A DNA stretch of 64,000 nt from Salminus brasiliensis (GCF_030463535.1 NC_132878.1:32693761-32757760), one strand, 5' to 3'; shown: positions 10,581 through 24,254, counted from the first letter of the stretch. Numbers and translations: made by a program. The notes: generated by a model from the sequence alone, not told the origin.

Positions 10581-12285
10581 TATGATTCTATATAGAACCA
10601 GAGTTCCCTTTTTCAGTACCTCAAAACCTTTATTCAAAATGCTCTGTAGTCAAGGACTAGGCTTAATTACTATGTGGGGGAAACGTGGCTCCAAATGGCT
10701 CAGCAAAATGCTTGTGTTCACAAAATAACTGTGATAATCCAGTAAAAGAAGCTTAACACCGGTTGCTAAGAAACAATAGTGGCCACTTTAATCTAAGTAA
10801 TTAACAGCAGTCGCTAGTGGAGCTGTAGTTTTTGGTGGAAGAAGTTGGCAATATTAAAATTGTAGAGGCCCTCTTTGCTTCAGTTTTGATTCAGACTGCT
10901 GAATCAAAGAAGCAATATCACAGCTGAGATTTTCTTCACATTAACATATTTGCAGAAAGCAGAAAAGATTTCATACCATTGTAATGTTAATCTTACTGCA
11001 TCAGCTTACCACTTTCACTCACCCACCTTCCTCTTTCTCTCCTCCTCTCTCTATAGGCACGCACAATCCGTGAGTTTGATCAGCGCTTCACGTCTGTGAT
11101 GTTCGGCTACAAGTCCTGCACTGACTATTACAAAGATGCCAGTCCGGTGTGCAGATTGCAACAGACCACTGTACCTGTGCTGTGTTTAAATGCTGCTGAC
11201 GATCCCTTCTCCCCGAAGCACGGTGAGGCATACAATCACTCTAATGATCCCGAGATCCAGAGTTTGTTCTCCATTTTTAGTTTCTCTCTCTAGGGGTGGA
11301 AAACATGCAGCCTGATGGCTTGGTCTGGCCTGTAGGCTGCTAAGTTAAATATAGAGGGAATTAATGTGTTTTATGCTTAATTTTCCCACTAGTTTTTCTA
11401 TTCTGGCTTTTATTCATGAAACGCAGTTACCAATTTATCCACAAGAGGTCACAAAAGGTTGCTGGCGGTCAGTGTCAGTGTGTGCATCCCTTGTTATTTA
11501 ACCGGTATCAAGGGTCAACCAAACGTTGTGCCACACGCCAACATGTTCTGGGTGCCTAGGAGCTGCAAACAGTGCTAAGTGAGTGACGGGCTTGGCGGGA
11601 AAAGGTGCCACAGCGCTTATTGATTAAATTTCAGAAGCAGGTGCTGGTCAACCAGAGATCTTGTGCCTCAATCAAAAAGACAGCAGAGACTATAGAGGGG
11701 TGAGAGACACAATGGCAGACAAGTGTGAGAGGACTGAAAGAGTTGTTGTTTATGTATAAGTTAGATTTGTGTAAAGTATAGAGGGCTGCCCTCTCAAACT
11801 CTGCCACATCCAGTGTCCCCCTTCCACCCAGGTTGGCAGGTGTCATAAAGTTTATTGTTTGCAATATAAAGCAATTTGTTTGCACTTTTTTTGCAGTGAT
11901 GTGAGATTATTATTGCAATAAGTAATAACAGTTACATAAGTAATACAACCCACTATAATACTTAAGAAAGCCCAGTTACAGAACTTTTTCTTTTCTTTTC
12001 TAATTTGGAAAGAACACTGTATTGAGCACAAGGCATTGGGTATAGGCACATATTAATGAAGACCTCCCTATTTTTCCAGCATTCCCAGTAGCTCTCGCTC
12101 AGCGAATGCCTAATGTGGCTCTATTGATGACTGCTCACGGAGGACACATTGGGTTCCTGGATGGTCTTTTTCCTAAAAGCGAGAGTTACATGGATCGCCT
12201 ATTGGGACAGTTTGTCTGGGCTGCTTTTGAACACCTGGAGGACCTGAGAGAGGCATGCAGCATCAAGGAGCAGCTCACAGAGTAA
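6250..12285 (+). CDS. abhd1: abhd1, alpha/beta hydrolase domain-containing protein 1 (408 aa, 9 exons)
   Basis: Exons: 6250-6378, 6962-7122, 7961-8143, 8375-8420, 9306-9418, 9828-10001, 10190-10238, 11057-11222, 12080-12285 (stop TAA). All junctions are GT-AG and phases sum to 1227 nt. The N-terminus (about residues 20-40) is a hydrophobic membrane anchor. Next come a conserved [13 protein letters not shown] segment, [26 protein letters not shown] (oxyanion region), [11 protein letters not shown], the nucleophile elbow GVSLGG (Ser208), NAADDPFSP (acid residue Asp333 or 334) and [10 protein letters not shown] (His363). The triad is thus intact and spaced as in the ABHD1/ABHD3 family. [17 protein letters not shown] and [13 protein letters not shown] favour ABHD1 over ABHD3. 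ABHD3 is a known phospholipase; the physiological substrate of ABHD1 is poorly defined, so lipase/esterase activity is inferred. The length fits the family (about 400 aa). Confidence 0.9.
8942..8990. repeat. AT-rich (ATA)n in abhd1 intron 4
   Basis: Imperfect ATA/TAA trinucleotide run between exons 4 and 5. Confidence 0.8.
9439..9478. repeat. (CA)n microsatellite in abhd1 intron 5
   Basis: About 20 uninterrupted AC units starting about 20 bp after the exon 5 donor. Confidence 0.95.
10550..10580. repeat. (TTA)n microsatellite in abhd1 intron 7
   Basis: Ten or so TTA units between exons 7 and 8. Confidence 0.9.
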
Positions 12286-13266
12286 CAAAAGCCTTCTTAT
12301 TTAATTAGTTTTTCAATACATTCACTGCTTACTTCAATACAATAGATTTCAGGAACACAGTGAGCTATTACAGCTCATATAGAAGTAATATTAAAGAGAC
12401 ATTTAGGCCAAAATACAATTTTGGTGTAGTGTTTTCTTACCAGAAGGAATGAAAAACATTTGGAAATGCTGCACCCACTAAGTGAGTTTGGGACAAATTC
12501 TGGAGCTTTTCTGAGTTCTGTGCCTTAGTTTTCTAATTCAGCAGACTTGCAGAACATATGTTTGGTTTCTTGTCTGAAAAACAAACTAAATGAAATGATT
12601 TATGTTTTTAGGTAAGAGATCACTGTGAGCTGTTACAATTAATTAAAAAAATGAAATAATTCAATTAATTGTAATGCTAAATATGTAGCATAATCTGTGG
12701 AGTAGAACATGAAAAAAACTAAATATATTACCAATTGGCAATTTTATATACCCTTTTATTATTATTATTATTGTATATGTATGTTAGAATATTTTTAGTA
12801 CAAGCACTACCTGAAACTAATATTTTAACTTTATTACATGGAGAAACTTGATAAGAGGCATGTTTTCATTTTTGGTTTTGATTGTAATGATTTGAATGTA
12901 ATGATTATTATTACAGGGCATTAATAGTTGTGTTTTTGTTTGGTTGCTGAGTCGTTTAAGGAATGGGGCATTTATTTAACCATTATTTAATCATGCTTTC
13001 AGTTAAGCAGTTAAGATGGAAAAGGCAGAATGCTACATGTACACACATTCATATTCCTTTGTCTTGGTGTAATTTTTCAAGACAGGATGATGTTTATTTT
13101 TTTCTTTTCTCATTATTCACCAATTTACCAATAATGTTTCCATAAGGGCAAAACCCACTTTAAGTAATACACAACGACTGATGCCTCAATGTTCAGATAT
13201 GTCAGATATGTTAAAACATCTAAATGTTGTTGAAAAAATGTATTATAAAAGACATATTCTTGCACT
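12286..13266 (+). other. abhd1 3' UTR and downstream spacer
   Basis: AT-rich sequence after the abhd1 stop. No well-placed AATAAA signal was pinned down and no gene is visible. Confidence 0.4.
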
Positions 13267-13728
13267 ACTGTATAGAATGTGGCCAAAAGTATCTTATTTT
13301 AAGCAACGGGTATTGAGGCATTGCATGAAGTTAAGGCCAGGGCACTGTGTTTTTTATTTTTATTTTTATTTATTTTATTTTTTTTGGGACCACACTTCTG
13401 CTAACTTTAGAAAGAAATTTAAATTTAGATGTACGATTATCCTTTGCGGAATTACCATGCAAATAAGCTATGTTAAAGCTTATGTATTATGAGCTTGTGC
13501 AGCTCACTGCTTCACCCCTGTTCAACACAACAATAACAACATCCTAAGTCATCCAGCGATTGTGCCATGTTGAGTCACTGAGCTCTTCAGAACGACCCAT
13601 TCCAGTGTGTCTCAATGGAGACTCCACAGTTGCTTGCTTTATTTTCTGCATGTTAGCTATGGCTGTTGTTGAAGTAGCTGAACCCACTAGTTAGATTAGT
13701 TTACACATACTTTTGGCCATACACTGTA
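13267..13728. mobile_element. MITE of a Tc1/mariner-like family with 'ggccaaaagtat' termini
   Basis: The left end (actgtatagaatgtggccaa, aagtat) and the right end (atacttttggccatacactg) are inverted copies sharing the core ggccaaaagtat. Internal sequence such as 'gagctcttcagaacgaccca' is typical of a dispersed fish element of this kind. No transposase is encoded. Related elements are at 54469-54880 and, in part, 48045-48420 and 16880-17070. Confidence 0.65.
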
Positions 13729-14497
13729 TTTGAATGAATGTTTTCAATTGTTGTATACCCTTTTGTAATTGTCTTAATGCACTGATATTTTATTTAAAAA
13801 AAAGACTAGTGCTGCATATACTTGCCCGTGTAAGCGAAAATGCCTTGTACTGAACCTTACAACTGTGTGCTGTTTGGCCATAGTACATCTGTTCTGCCCT
13901 GTGTGCCTATGAACCCCCAGCACCTCTTTGTGGCAGTGTTGTAAACGACAAAGTAGCCATATTTATTCTGTAATTCAGCACACTTGGGGTTGATATGGCC
14001 ATGAAGGATATTTATGATCTTGTAATCCAAGTGTGTAATCCACTTAATGTGTATTTGAAAGCACATGGCCTTTTAAGGATCTTAAACAGTCATAGCACTA
14101 TTATAAGGGACATCATGAACACACAGCACTTACTTGTGATTGAAATTATTTCAAGTATGTCTGTCTTTTTTTTATTTTTTTTTTTTATTCTTGTACCTAT
14201 AGTAAGCGTATGCCTGCACAAAGCTTCATAACTAGCATCACATTGGAGCCTATAGGTCCAAGAATACTGAGTAATTTTCAAGGTTCTCTGACGTAATTAA
14301 CATTAAGATGTGAACATATTTGCTATATGAAGGATTGGTATGTTTGGATTTAGTATGCCATTAATTACACCAAATAGTAGTGAATTCATAGCCTGATTCT
14401 CAAGACTGTGTTTTATGATTATTTTCATAAGGGTTATTTTAATAATGTGTGAAATTCCACTGTGTTCATGTTTTTTTTTTTTTTGGTCAAGTACATA
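13729..14497. other. Intergenic sequence, nothing recognised
   Basis: AT-rich stretch with poly-T runs near 14165-14190. The open frames on either strand lack any familiar motif. Confidence 0.45.
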
Positions 14498-14790
14498 AGA
14501 TAAGATAAGATAAGATAGTCCTTTATTAGTCCCGCAGTGGGGAAATTCACAGTGTAGCAGCAGAAAGGGATAGCAGGACACTCAGTTACAAAAATTTGGA
14601 TAAATAATTTACACTATATACACAATATAAATAAGAATTAAAAAAGCAATAAACAATATTATCTACAGCAAAAGACTCTTAATTGCACATGGGGGTGGGA
14701 TATTGCACATAGTATTCCCTGAACATGAACATGTGTGTGTAGTTAAGTGTGTGTGTATGTGGTCCGCTGGGAGCAGTGTTGGTTGTGTAG
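14498..14790 (-). mobile_element. Truncated 3' end of a non-LTR retrotransposon with (GATAA)n tail
   Basis: The (ATAAG)n run at about 14498-14517 abuts 'tagtcctttattagtcccgc' and 'agtggggaaattcacag', a very common fish LINE/SINE 3' end read on the minus strand (tail at the left). The downstream 'attgcacatgggggtggg' and 'gtgtgtgtagttaagtgtgt' also fit. The right border is uncertain and there is no coding remnant. Confidence 0.6.
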
Positions 14791-17700
14791 TTACATGCTG
14801 TAAACATTGGCATAAGCTCAACTACATGTGAAAAAAGGCTGAAGTGGCCATTTATTTACTTTGCCAATTGCTTATGAGTCAGTTATAGTGTGTGAATCAG
14901 ATTTTAAAGCGAGTGGTGCAGGGAAAAAATACCCCAGTAATATCCAACTGCATCCCTACAGACAAATGCCAGCTAACTAGCGTGCTAGTCTTGATGAAGT
15001 AACACACGCATTAAATAAAACAGTAAGGATTAGGATAGTTTACACATCAGTTACTGCCAGTTGTCCCTTTAGAATAAAACAGGGTTTGTGTTAGCGATAT
15101 GGAAGGAAGGGAAGTGGCTAGCCAGCACTCACTGAAAGATGTTTTATCGTTATTAAGAGTTTTCTGATTTTATGTAATTATGTTAGTAGCAGCTATGTCT
15201 TCAGTAAAACAGTTTAACAGTGCTAACAGACTTGGACCTAATGCTAATGTGAGCAAACTCACCAACACTTTAGTTGTCTAGCTAATACAGGTTGCTCATT
15301 AGCTAGTTGTCGAATTGCAGCAAAGCTGAATTTCTTCTCTGTCTGCCCAGACAAGGACTTATTCATACATCAAACAAAGTCCAAACCTCTATAGACAAAA
15401 TATGTACTAATAACTTCCTGTTAATGTTGTATATTTTTCCTTTTTCAGATAAGCTGTCAACATTGAGCATTTGATCATACTTGATACACTGATTTGTAAT
15501 TTTTTTTGTATATATATTTTTATGTTGGGAAGTCTAACTCAATGACTGTAGAAAACATGAACAGTACAATGTCCCTCAAACCTGAAGCAACCACGGGTGA
15601 AGCGCTTCTACTGGTTGGTGACCATTTGATGTGTAGCTTAAACCATCCCAATGAGGACAAAACCACCAATTTTCCATCTCAATTTTCACCTCTTTCCATC
15701 TCTATCTTTTTTCATCTACATCTCTATCAGTATCTTTTTTCCCTAGAGTCTCCCAGTGCTAATAATGGCACATTTATACCACCCCCCAAGACGTATAAAC
15801 TGCTCTATCTTATAACAAGGCAGGTTTGCACTTAGAAATTAAGTGATTGACAGCATTGGCTGAAACAGACCGTCTGCAGAACCTGCATCACACCCTTGCT
15901 CTTCATTACACAGCAGCAGAGTTGTAGTCGAACTTACACTGCACTTTTACTGTTGAAACACTACAGTAAAGAGCGAGTCTACGAAATGAGTAAGCGAGTC
16001 TGTTCTGGCCTTTGGCCTCTACTGCACACTCTGGTTGCAAATTTGACAATGTTATTGGACAATATTGGCTTCACTAATGAACGGAAGGGAATGGGACCAC
16101 AGCATTTATGCTTTCTATAGTCATTGGTCTAACCAAACAAAGCTCCAATAATGTCTAATTGAGCATAGAAATCATTTATACTTGTTTTTATAGCATCACA
16201 AGTTTATGAGCAGTCAACTTTATGGAAGTTTGAGGTGTGGCTGATTGTCAGGTCAGATTGGGCAATGAAATCAGCATTCACCTTCTCCACAATGTATAGT
16301 ACTTGTATATGGCTGAATATGACAATCCATCACTTTTGACTATACTGTTGACCTATGGTCCTTAATTGCATGAAGAACATCTGTATCTCTAGATCTACCA
16401 GTTCTTTTGTCATTTTGTGTTTAGTATTTTTTACTCACCATCATACACTGATCTCTAATATATAAACATCAATAAAGTGCTTAAATAACTACTTCTTCTC
16501 CCTCTTTTCTTTCGTCAGAGGCCAAAGGAGCATCTTGAGCACAGACCCTTTGGCCGGACCTCTAGGTGCCTTCATAATGATAGTATTGATTTTTTTTGCA
16601 AGCAGCAGACACTTTCCTTCAGAACCCATTAATTTCCAGCTTCTCTGATCCATGTGAAATCACCTGTGGAGCTGCTCAGGGTGGAACTGTGTAGAAATTT
16701 TATGCAAAGTCACATCCCAGTCCAGTCACAGCTTCTGCTGGTAATCATTACCACACTTAGAGTCATTAAACTTAGCCGGTAAGCCAGACAGCCGTGGCAC
16801 AAAGCAGTATTCTTGTCTGAAATCTGACAAGCAGAGCTACAATCAAAGCCAAAGAATCCTCAGCATGTACGTATTTGTAACGCTTGATATCTTCAACCTT
16901 GATACATGCAGCCACAAGTGCATCAGGTTCTGAAGTTGGATGATTAAGTCTACCACTCCAACTCATCCCAGTTTCACTGCTTCAAAGCCCAATGCTGGGA
17001 GTCTTTATACCTCTCTAGTTGATGCTTTACATTGAACACTTTTATCAGCAATGTATGTACCTAAAAGCTGTATTTTTAAACCCATCAGTTCAGTTCTGTG
17101 TTGATGCGTCAAGGTTTTAAAAACAAATACTTTGATTCACGGTCATCTATTGAATATTGTCTTTTTAATAATCGATGTCTTCCAAATTTGTTGCTGTATA
17201 ATAAAAGTAATATGTTACATTTATAGCTAAATTTCCTATGCTAGTAAACCCATCTCAAGTTTTGTTCAAGGCCCAGATAATTTGTTTTTGCTCCTCCTGG
17301 TCTACATTAACAGGTAAGCCGTAAATTATTAACCCAAGCCGGAAAGGTACAGTAGCTGCCGTTCCACCCATCAGCCCCCCAAAGACTCTAAAGGATAAAT
17401 TCTAGAAATTGCTTACACTCTTTAAATTAAAGATGCTTCCTTAAAGAGCCATGTTTGTAAAGGAAGGACATATGTGAGTGTGAAGAACCTTTTAACGCTT
17501 TAAAGAGCCTTCACTTGATCTTCCTTCAATTTTATTCTTTACCAATTTAAAGGATCGTCACACACGCATCCCTTACAGCCATGGTTCTTTATGGAACCAA
17601 AAGTGTTTCTTATTTGGCACTGCTTAAACAATCTTTATGTATATGTCTAGGAGTGAATTAATACAAGTCAGTACAGTGCTATACAATGCCAAAGTAGGTG

Positions 17701-18400
17701 ATAAATTGAAAGCAAACTTTCTGAGTTAGCTTTTTGGACACATTTTGACCCCATTTACACCTGGTCACTTCATGTGTCTTGAGTATCAGGATTATATCTG
17801 ATATGGTCAAGCCACACATTTAAACTAGTTACAAATCCCGCCACTCAAATCGCTTTGGGAGGTGGTCTGAGACGTAGCTGAGCCATATATTAGGACATTA
17901 GGACAGTTTTTATGAGAAACCGTTGTTTACAAGAAGTAAGTGGTAATGACGTACATATTGGTGTGTTTTTTTTATACTGGAAAGTTAAATGGGATCTCAT
18001 CTGGTCAGACTGGAGACACTTTTTAATGACAAGTGTAAACTGAATCTGGTTAAAGTAGATCCAGATATTGTCCAGATACAAAACACATGTTAATGTCACA
18101 TGTAAACAGGCCATAGGTGTAAATGGGGTCTTTGTGTCATGTTAAAAGTGTGTTAATAAAACACACCAATAAATGAAAAGCTGTATTCAGTCTTGCATTC
18201 AGCTCGAACCAGGGCTACCCATTGGTCATAAATGTTGATTTTAGCTCAGTAAGGTGCCTTTCCTCCCATATAAACTGGCATCAGAGCTGTTCATTAGACT
18301 GATCATGTTTTTATATAGAACGCATCCATGGCTTCTTAGTACTACTGATATCCGTCTTTTTACTCTGATCTGAAAATGATAGCTACTTATTAATGCAAGT
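14791..18400. other. Intergenic sequence between abhd1 and the kinase gene
   Basis: AT-rich, without a recognisable gene. A MITE fragment at 16880-17070 is listed separately. The longest open frame (15506-15835) ends in compositionally simple peptide and has no known motif. Confidence 0.4.
16880..17070. mobile_element. Fragment of the 'ccaaaagta' MITE family
   Basis: The stretch 'gcccaatgctgggagtcttt' followed by 'atacctctctagttgatg' matches, with scattered changes, 'gcccaacgctggggtacctt' and the following bases inside the MITE at 54469-54880. 'tcagcaatgtatgtacct' likewise parallels the interior of that copy. Terminal repeats were not found, so it is a partial or decayed copy. Confidence 0.45.
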
Positions 18401-18945
18401 TCTCTCTCTCTCTCTCCCTCTCCCCTTCTCCTTCTCGTTCTCATGAAAACGGATATAACTCAGTATTGATTCTTCCTCCTCAAGCCGCATGTCATGCGCT
18501 CTTCCTTTCCTTGCCCCTTGAGCGGAGATAGAAAGAGCGAGATTTCATACTGTGGTGTCCGAACAAGGGTGGGTTATTGTGTGGATCCTGTTACTCTATG
18601 CTAGACTATTCTGGGGTATATTGTAAGTCCACCATTACTGAATATAGCTCACCAAAGCTCTGGACATAAACAGAGGCAGAGAAAGAAAGAGTATGTAGGA
18701 AATGCAGTAACAGCTGAATTTTCTTTGTATCATCTTCCCCCCCCCCCTCTCCTACTTTACCCTGCTCTCGCTTAGTCTTTCTCTCTTCCCTTCAGTCTTT
18801 CTTTCCAGTTCTTTGCTGTCCTTTTCTCACCCTCTTCTCTCTCTCTCTTTCTCTGTCTCCCTCCCTCTCTCTCTCCTTTCTTCCTTTCTCTCTCTCTCCT
18901 TCCTTCCTTTCTCTCTCTCTCTCTCGCTCTCTCTCTGGAGGAGCA
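18400..18945. repeat. CT-rich low-complexity region
   Basis: Runs of (CT)n, CCTT and poly-C, densest at 18400-18440 and 18810-18945. They lie just upstream of the candidate first exon of the kinase gene. Pyrimidine tracts of this kind are common near teleost promoters, but no role is shown here. Confidence 0.7.
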
Positions 18946-19277
18946 GGTTAATGATCAGTGGCTGCTGCAGGAGCCGAACTGATAAGAAAAGAGCGAGACG
19001 GCTCTGGAGTGACGGAGACTTTGCACAGTAGAGTGGAATGGACACACTGACAGTATATGCGTTTGGAATGGACACACTGACAGTATATGCGTTTGTATAT
19101 GTGTCTGTCATTTCTGGAGCTTTGTGATGTGTGATCTGGACCTCAGGGGATTTGGGTCAGTTCGTTTATTTTCGGAGTGACCTGCACTGCTTGAGAAGTT
19201 AGACTCCTCTCTTCTCATGAGTGGACAATAGAAACTGCAGTGGAAGCCCATTCACCTGCTCTGTCCACTCTGCTCGG
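18946..19277 (+). other. Candidate untranslated first exon of the kinase gene
   Basis: Moderately GC-rich block ending in a strong donor, CTCGG followed by GTGAGTAAG at 19278. It is about 5 kb upstream of the exon that carries the kinase ATG, whose acceptor at 24251-24254 shows that an upstream exon must exist. No coding frame joins the kinase, so it would be 5' UTR. It contains a 30-bp tandem duplication (19035-19094) and a short upstream ORF (19038-19127). The start of the exon is unknown; the assignment is inference. Confidence 0.4.
19035..19094 (+). repeat. Perfect 30-bp tandem duplication
   Basis: The unit beginning ggaatggacacactgacagt occurs twice back to back at 19035-19064 and 19065-19094. 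Its length is a multiple of three, so the ATG-initiated frame at 19038 stays open across both copies. Confidence 0.95.
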
Positions 19278-22200
19278 GTGAGTAAGGAAGGGATTTTCTG
19301 TTACCTGAGATTTAGTTTGTATTGAAAAGTGGTGCACTGAATTGACTTAGATCTCAATATATAATTTTTCCCCTTTTAACTTCCAATAGGCTCCAGTTAG
19401 AATGGTCTAGTTACTAGTAAACCAACATTTTTAATGCAAACAGTTACTTTTTGGTACATTCATTCTATCCACTCTTAAACGTTGTGCAAGTTCTTTCGTA
19501 AAGGCAATGGATCTATGTCAATAACAGGCTTCTATATTGCAACGAAAAGGATTCTACTATTTTAAGTCAAATAACCATTTTTAGTAATATATAGAACAGT
19601 TTTTGTACTGATGACATAGAACAGATGACTTACCAAACTATTGGCCCACGGTTGTGCTTGGTTTGGTCTGACCCCACCCCCTCACCCTTGCCCAGTTGAA
19701 AATCTTTCAGTTAGAAATCTTTCATACCCAGATTTTTAAAAATTCTACTGTCTTAATCTCAATGCAGTTTTAAAGAACCTCCACATAATCCAAGGGTTCA
19801 TGAAAGAAAGGGTTCATGTAAGAACCTCTATATTCAGTGAAGATGCTATAAACCTTTAGATGGTTGTTCACACTTACAAATCTCTTTTTCAAACATGGTT
19901 GTTTTGGGAATCAAAAGTGGATTTCTGCAAAAATCATATTTAGCACATTTTCTAAAAGACTCTTTGTGGATGCAGTAGTGTGTTTTTGTGTGTGTATGTG
20001 TGTGTCATGTAACTAACATGTTGTTAGGTGCTATTCAAAGGCTTCTGACTGTCTCATAAGTCATAAAACACGAAACCAGAGGCAATAATACAAGCTAATC
20101 ATTTCTCCAAGGTTAACTTAAGCTTTAAATGTCAATGCCAAAGGATACAATGGGTGTAGGTTGGGTTAACATTTGGTTTTTGCAGCTTCAATGAATGTAG
20201 TTTCCTTGTTCTGTTAGATGAAGCACATGCGTGATTATTAATTTTTTTGTTTGTTTTAATAATTTGCTCTGCACCTACTAGGTTAATTTAGCTAACAAGT
20301 AAAAAAAAGCTGGTGCACTGATTGATAGTCCACCCAGAAATAACTGTGGGAAGTCAGACATGGCTTGTTAGCCAAGGGCTAATGAAACTCAAGTCATGTC
20401 AGTTTCCCTCAGCAGTAAGTGTGCAATTTGTATGCAAGAAAAGTCAAATTTGCCTAAAGAAACTCTTACAGGATTCACATTGGTTCAGAGAGAGCAGGAG
20501 GGCATCACACAAACCCTGTTCAAAAATTGTACAATGAAAAATATTTAATATTTCTATATTTCTGAGTTGCTAGATTCTTCTTTTCAAGGTAAATAGAAGG
20601 CCAGGAGCTACCAAGTGCATTTAGTAAGTGAAATATTTTTCAGTGTAGCTGAATCTGGTTACTTTATTTGATTATTTACCTTCATTGTTTGAAGCATTGT
20701 TATTTAATGAGTGTCGTATTCCATCAGCAGATCATTTTGCGTTTCTACCAAGTGCTAATAAGCTTTTTTCCTGAGAGAAGCAAAGTTATCTGCCATTGCA
20801 ATGACAATTCTGGCATTTGGCTGATGCATTTATCCAGAACAACCTACGTTGAAATCCTGCTACACACGTAGGCAAATGTAGTGTGGTGTGTGTCCAGGTG
20901 GGGAATCAAATCCTAGTTTGCCACAGGAATGGCAGTATAACCTGTTACTTTTCACCAAACACAAAAGTTTGCTAGGTTTAATAAAAGTTCACTTGCTAAC
21001 ATATAATTTCTGTAGTGTGGTACTATCTCTAGCATCCATGAAATCAATTTTAAAACTACTTATTTTATCAGTAAATGTGTTTACCTGTAACATCAGAATA
21101 AAACTGCTGATCAGCAAAGGTACTGATAATTTAGTTAGAAGAACACAGGTTTGAAGAACACAGGCTTGAAGAACACAGGCTTCTTGAACACAGCTTCCTA
21201 TCAGAATCTTTTTCACATAAATGGTAAATAATTACTATTTAAGATCTTACAGAGCCACTAAGATCCAAGAGCCACTCTTACAAATGAAAAATAACTATTT
21301 TCAATGTGATTGCTGAATAATGAGGCTTAGAATGAAGTGAGCCTGAACTCTTTACATCAGGGTTCACCAATCTGTTCTTCAAAAGGCTGGCGTGGCAGCA
21401 GATTTGCATTCTCTCCAAATAAGGGTTCTTTAAGGATCCTTTAATAAGGCCAAAGGTTTTATATAATGGGTTCTTTGGATTGATTGGGAATGAAAGGGTT
21501 CCACTTTCATTACAAGTAAAAAAATACACTTCTCAGTACTATACTGAGCTCATTTTTAATTGGAGTGTAACTACTCTAATAAATTGCTAAAAATGTTTAA
21601 AGACTGAGGCCAGCTGATTGAGGCCTATTTTCATGTGGAAAGAAAACCTGCAGCCACAACGGCCCTTTGTGGTTGGTGACATCTACTCTGCATTATGTGG
21701 AGGTTGTAAAAATTAGGACAAATGGAACCTTTTTAGTATTGTTTTTTCACAGTCTCACATCTCAGTCACGAACTTGAACCTTGGAAGTTTAATCCTTTGA
21801 AGGGTTCTATGGGTTCTTCTGTGGTTCTTTTATAGCATTATGTCAAAAAACCCTTTCTGGCACTATTTTATTTTGGATTCTTCACCCTAACACCCTTATT
21901 TTCATGTTTGAGATGTTCATTGTCTTCCTATTGGCTGGTTTCTGGCATTTGATTTGGTACTGAAATTACGTCAGTGTGCTTTAAACAGCACTGGACAATC
22001 CGGTCCAGCCCCTTCTAATGACCGTATGTCCAGTTTATTGAAAAAAAGGCTTCTGTTTGACATTCTTTGTCCATGGTGGCTCAACGCGCTTTTACGACTT
22101 CTGTGAGCTGCCGCCTAATCTAAGGAGCGTTCAATGTCCAGGAGAGAAGGAAGACAAATATGATCACGTGTTTGTCACCTCAGTCAACAGAGGGTATAAA

Positions 22201-24254
22201 GCTGAGTTGATGATTATATCATTACAAAATGTATGTGGGTTGAGATCAGGGCTCGCCCAGCCCCGATATTATCCCAAGCAGTGTTTTGTAAAGAGGTCAA
22301 GCTGTGTTCTCCCGCATGAGTATGCGTATATTTAATGCCACTGTTAAGGCAATCTAATTATCATCTAGTGTCAACACTAGTGTCCACACTAGTGATGCAT
22401 GGGATTTACTAGACTGAAATGTGTGCACTATTTAGATATGAGCAATCTGACATCATATCAGCACCAATACAGTCTTGAGCGTAGGTACAAATCAAGCGTT
22501 GTGTACGTACTTTGCTTTGTATCTAGTAAACACTAGATTCACTTACTATGTTGCGTAACTAGATATCCAGATGGAGTCAAATCCAAACTGTTACCAACTC
22601 AAACCTGACTATCACTGACTAATTTTAACATTCCAAATGATATCACCCATTGAATTACCAAATAGCGAAACTGATGATTACAGTAAAACTGTTCTTAGCC
22701 AGTTACTTCATTAATGATTAGTTACTACCACTGTAATTCCTAGATGCAGAACACTAAAATGATATATTACACTAGTCTACTGTATTTACCTGCATTTATG
22801 GTAAAATGCTGCAGCAGACATCTATATACTGTACATTTACAACAACCCTAATTACAGGGGAAAATACACATTGATTAATTTCAGTAATTTGTATTAAGTT
22901 AACAGTATGACCATGCTATTAATTGTAATATTATTGCAATGCTTGGCAAATACAAATGTATACATGACATTCAAGATATCATGATATTTAAGATATCCAT
23001 GCACCTAAGTCAATAAGCATGTAAACCTGCCAGTAATTTAGTCACTTTAATGATGCTTTTATGTACCTAAACCTTACTCAAACTCAAGCACAAAACACCA
23101 TCATGGTTTGAATAACAAAACATGTAAGTGCATTTAAATCTAGAGTATTCTTTAACCATATTTTAAAAAATGTAAAAGGGACTGTAGATGAAGAAATCTA
23201 ACTTATTACTAAAAACCAACAAAGCTAAGGGATGATGGGAAGTCTGATAGTTTAAGATGTGTGGAGGACAAACATTGAGACTTTCCTGACATTGAGGTGG
23301 TGGAATATATGATCTGCAAGTATCAGCTAATTACTGTAAAGTCCAACATTTTAACTATCTATGACAAGAGTGGTTTGCCTCTGGACCATTCCATGATGCT
23401 GCTGTGCTGCTGCTCTGAAGTATGTTCCTTTTGCAAAGAAAATGCATTGCTGTTAATCCAGAGTGTCTAGAGTCCAAAACATAAGCAGTCCAAGTAGTTA
23501 GTGATAGGAATCTTTAGGAAGACTGGAACCATGTTGCAAACAGTCTGTGCACTGTGGGAGGTCGGTATTTCCAGCACCCCCTGCTGATTTGGAGTATTCA
23601 TAATTAATGCAGCATTTAGACTCCTGCTGATCAGGTCTACTGTCTAACCCATAATTGGTCAAAGCAGTAACCCATAAAGCAAATTTAGCTTTGCTGATGG
23701 TATATCCACTACCCACATTAGCATTATTTACTAAATGGTAAATGCTGATTATTATTAAAGATTAAAGAGTTCTAAAGAGTACTGAACAAGGGTTCGTTGA
23801 CACATAACATAAAACAACAGCATTAAAACATTCACAACCATTTAGGGATTGTTTAACATGGCAAAAACATTCAGGCCTTGAAAAAGTTATTTGATTTGTC
23901 ATGGTTCAATTTATAACTATTAAATTAACTGGAGAACCTTTGATGAACTCCTTTTTCTAAGAGTTGTATGTTACATTTCCCTTTATTGATTCCCAACCAC
24001 TAGCAAGGCCTGGATCCCTGTTGTGACTGCATTGACGTGTTAATAACTTTTCATGTTCTGTAGCTTTTTAGCTCAGATTTTCTGTCATGAATGTGCTGAG
24101 TCATTTCTCCACACTGCCCTTGTAGGCTCCTCAGAATGAATTCGCCCCTAAAGTACTTTGCGTCTTCTGATGGCTTTGAATTTTAGCGGCTGAGTTTTAA
24201 TGAAAGGCAGGGTAACAGTGCAGCAGACTTCAGAGAAGCTGTGTGTTCCTGCAG
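19278..24254 (+). other. Presumed first intron of the kinase gene
   Basis: Five kilobases of AT-rich sequence with no recognised repeat family, RNA gene or exon. It is bounded by the strong donor at 19278 (inferred) and the acceptor at 24251-24254. Confidence 0.4.

Noticed and set aside
22057-22335. Plus-strand open frame of 92 codons in the presumed first kinase intron
   Set aside because: Looks superficially protein-like but has no known motif, and no splice signals connect it to the kinase.
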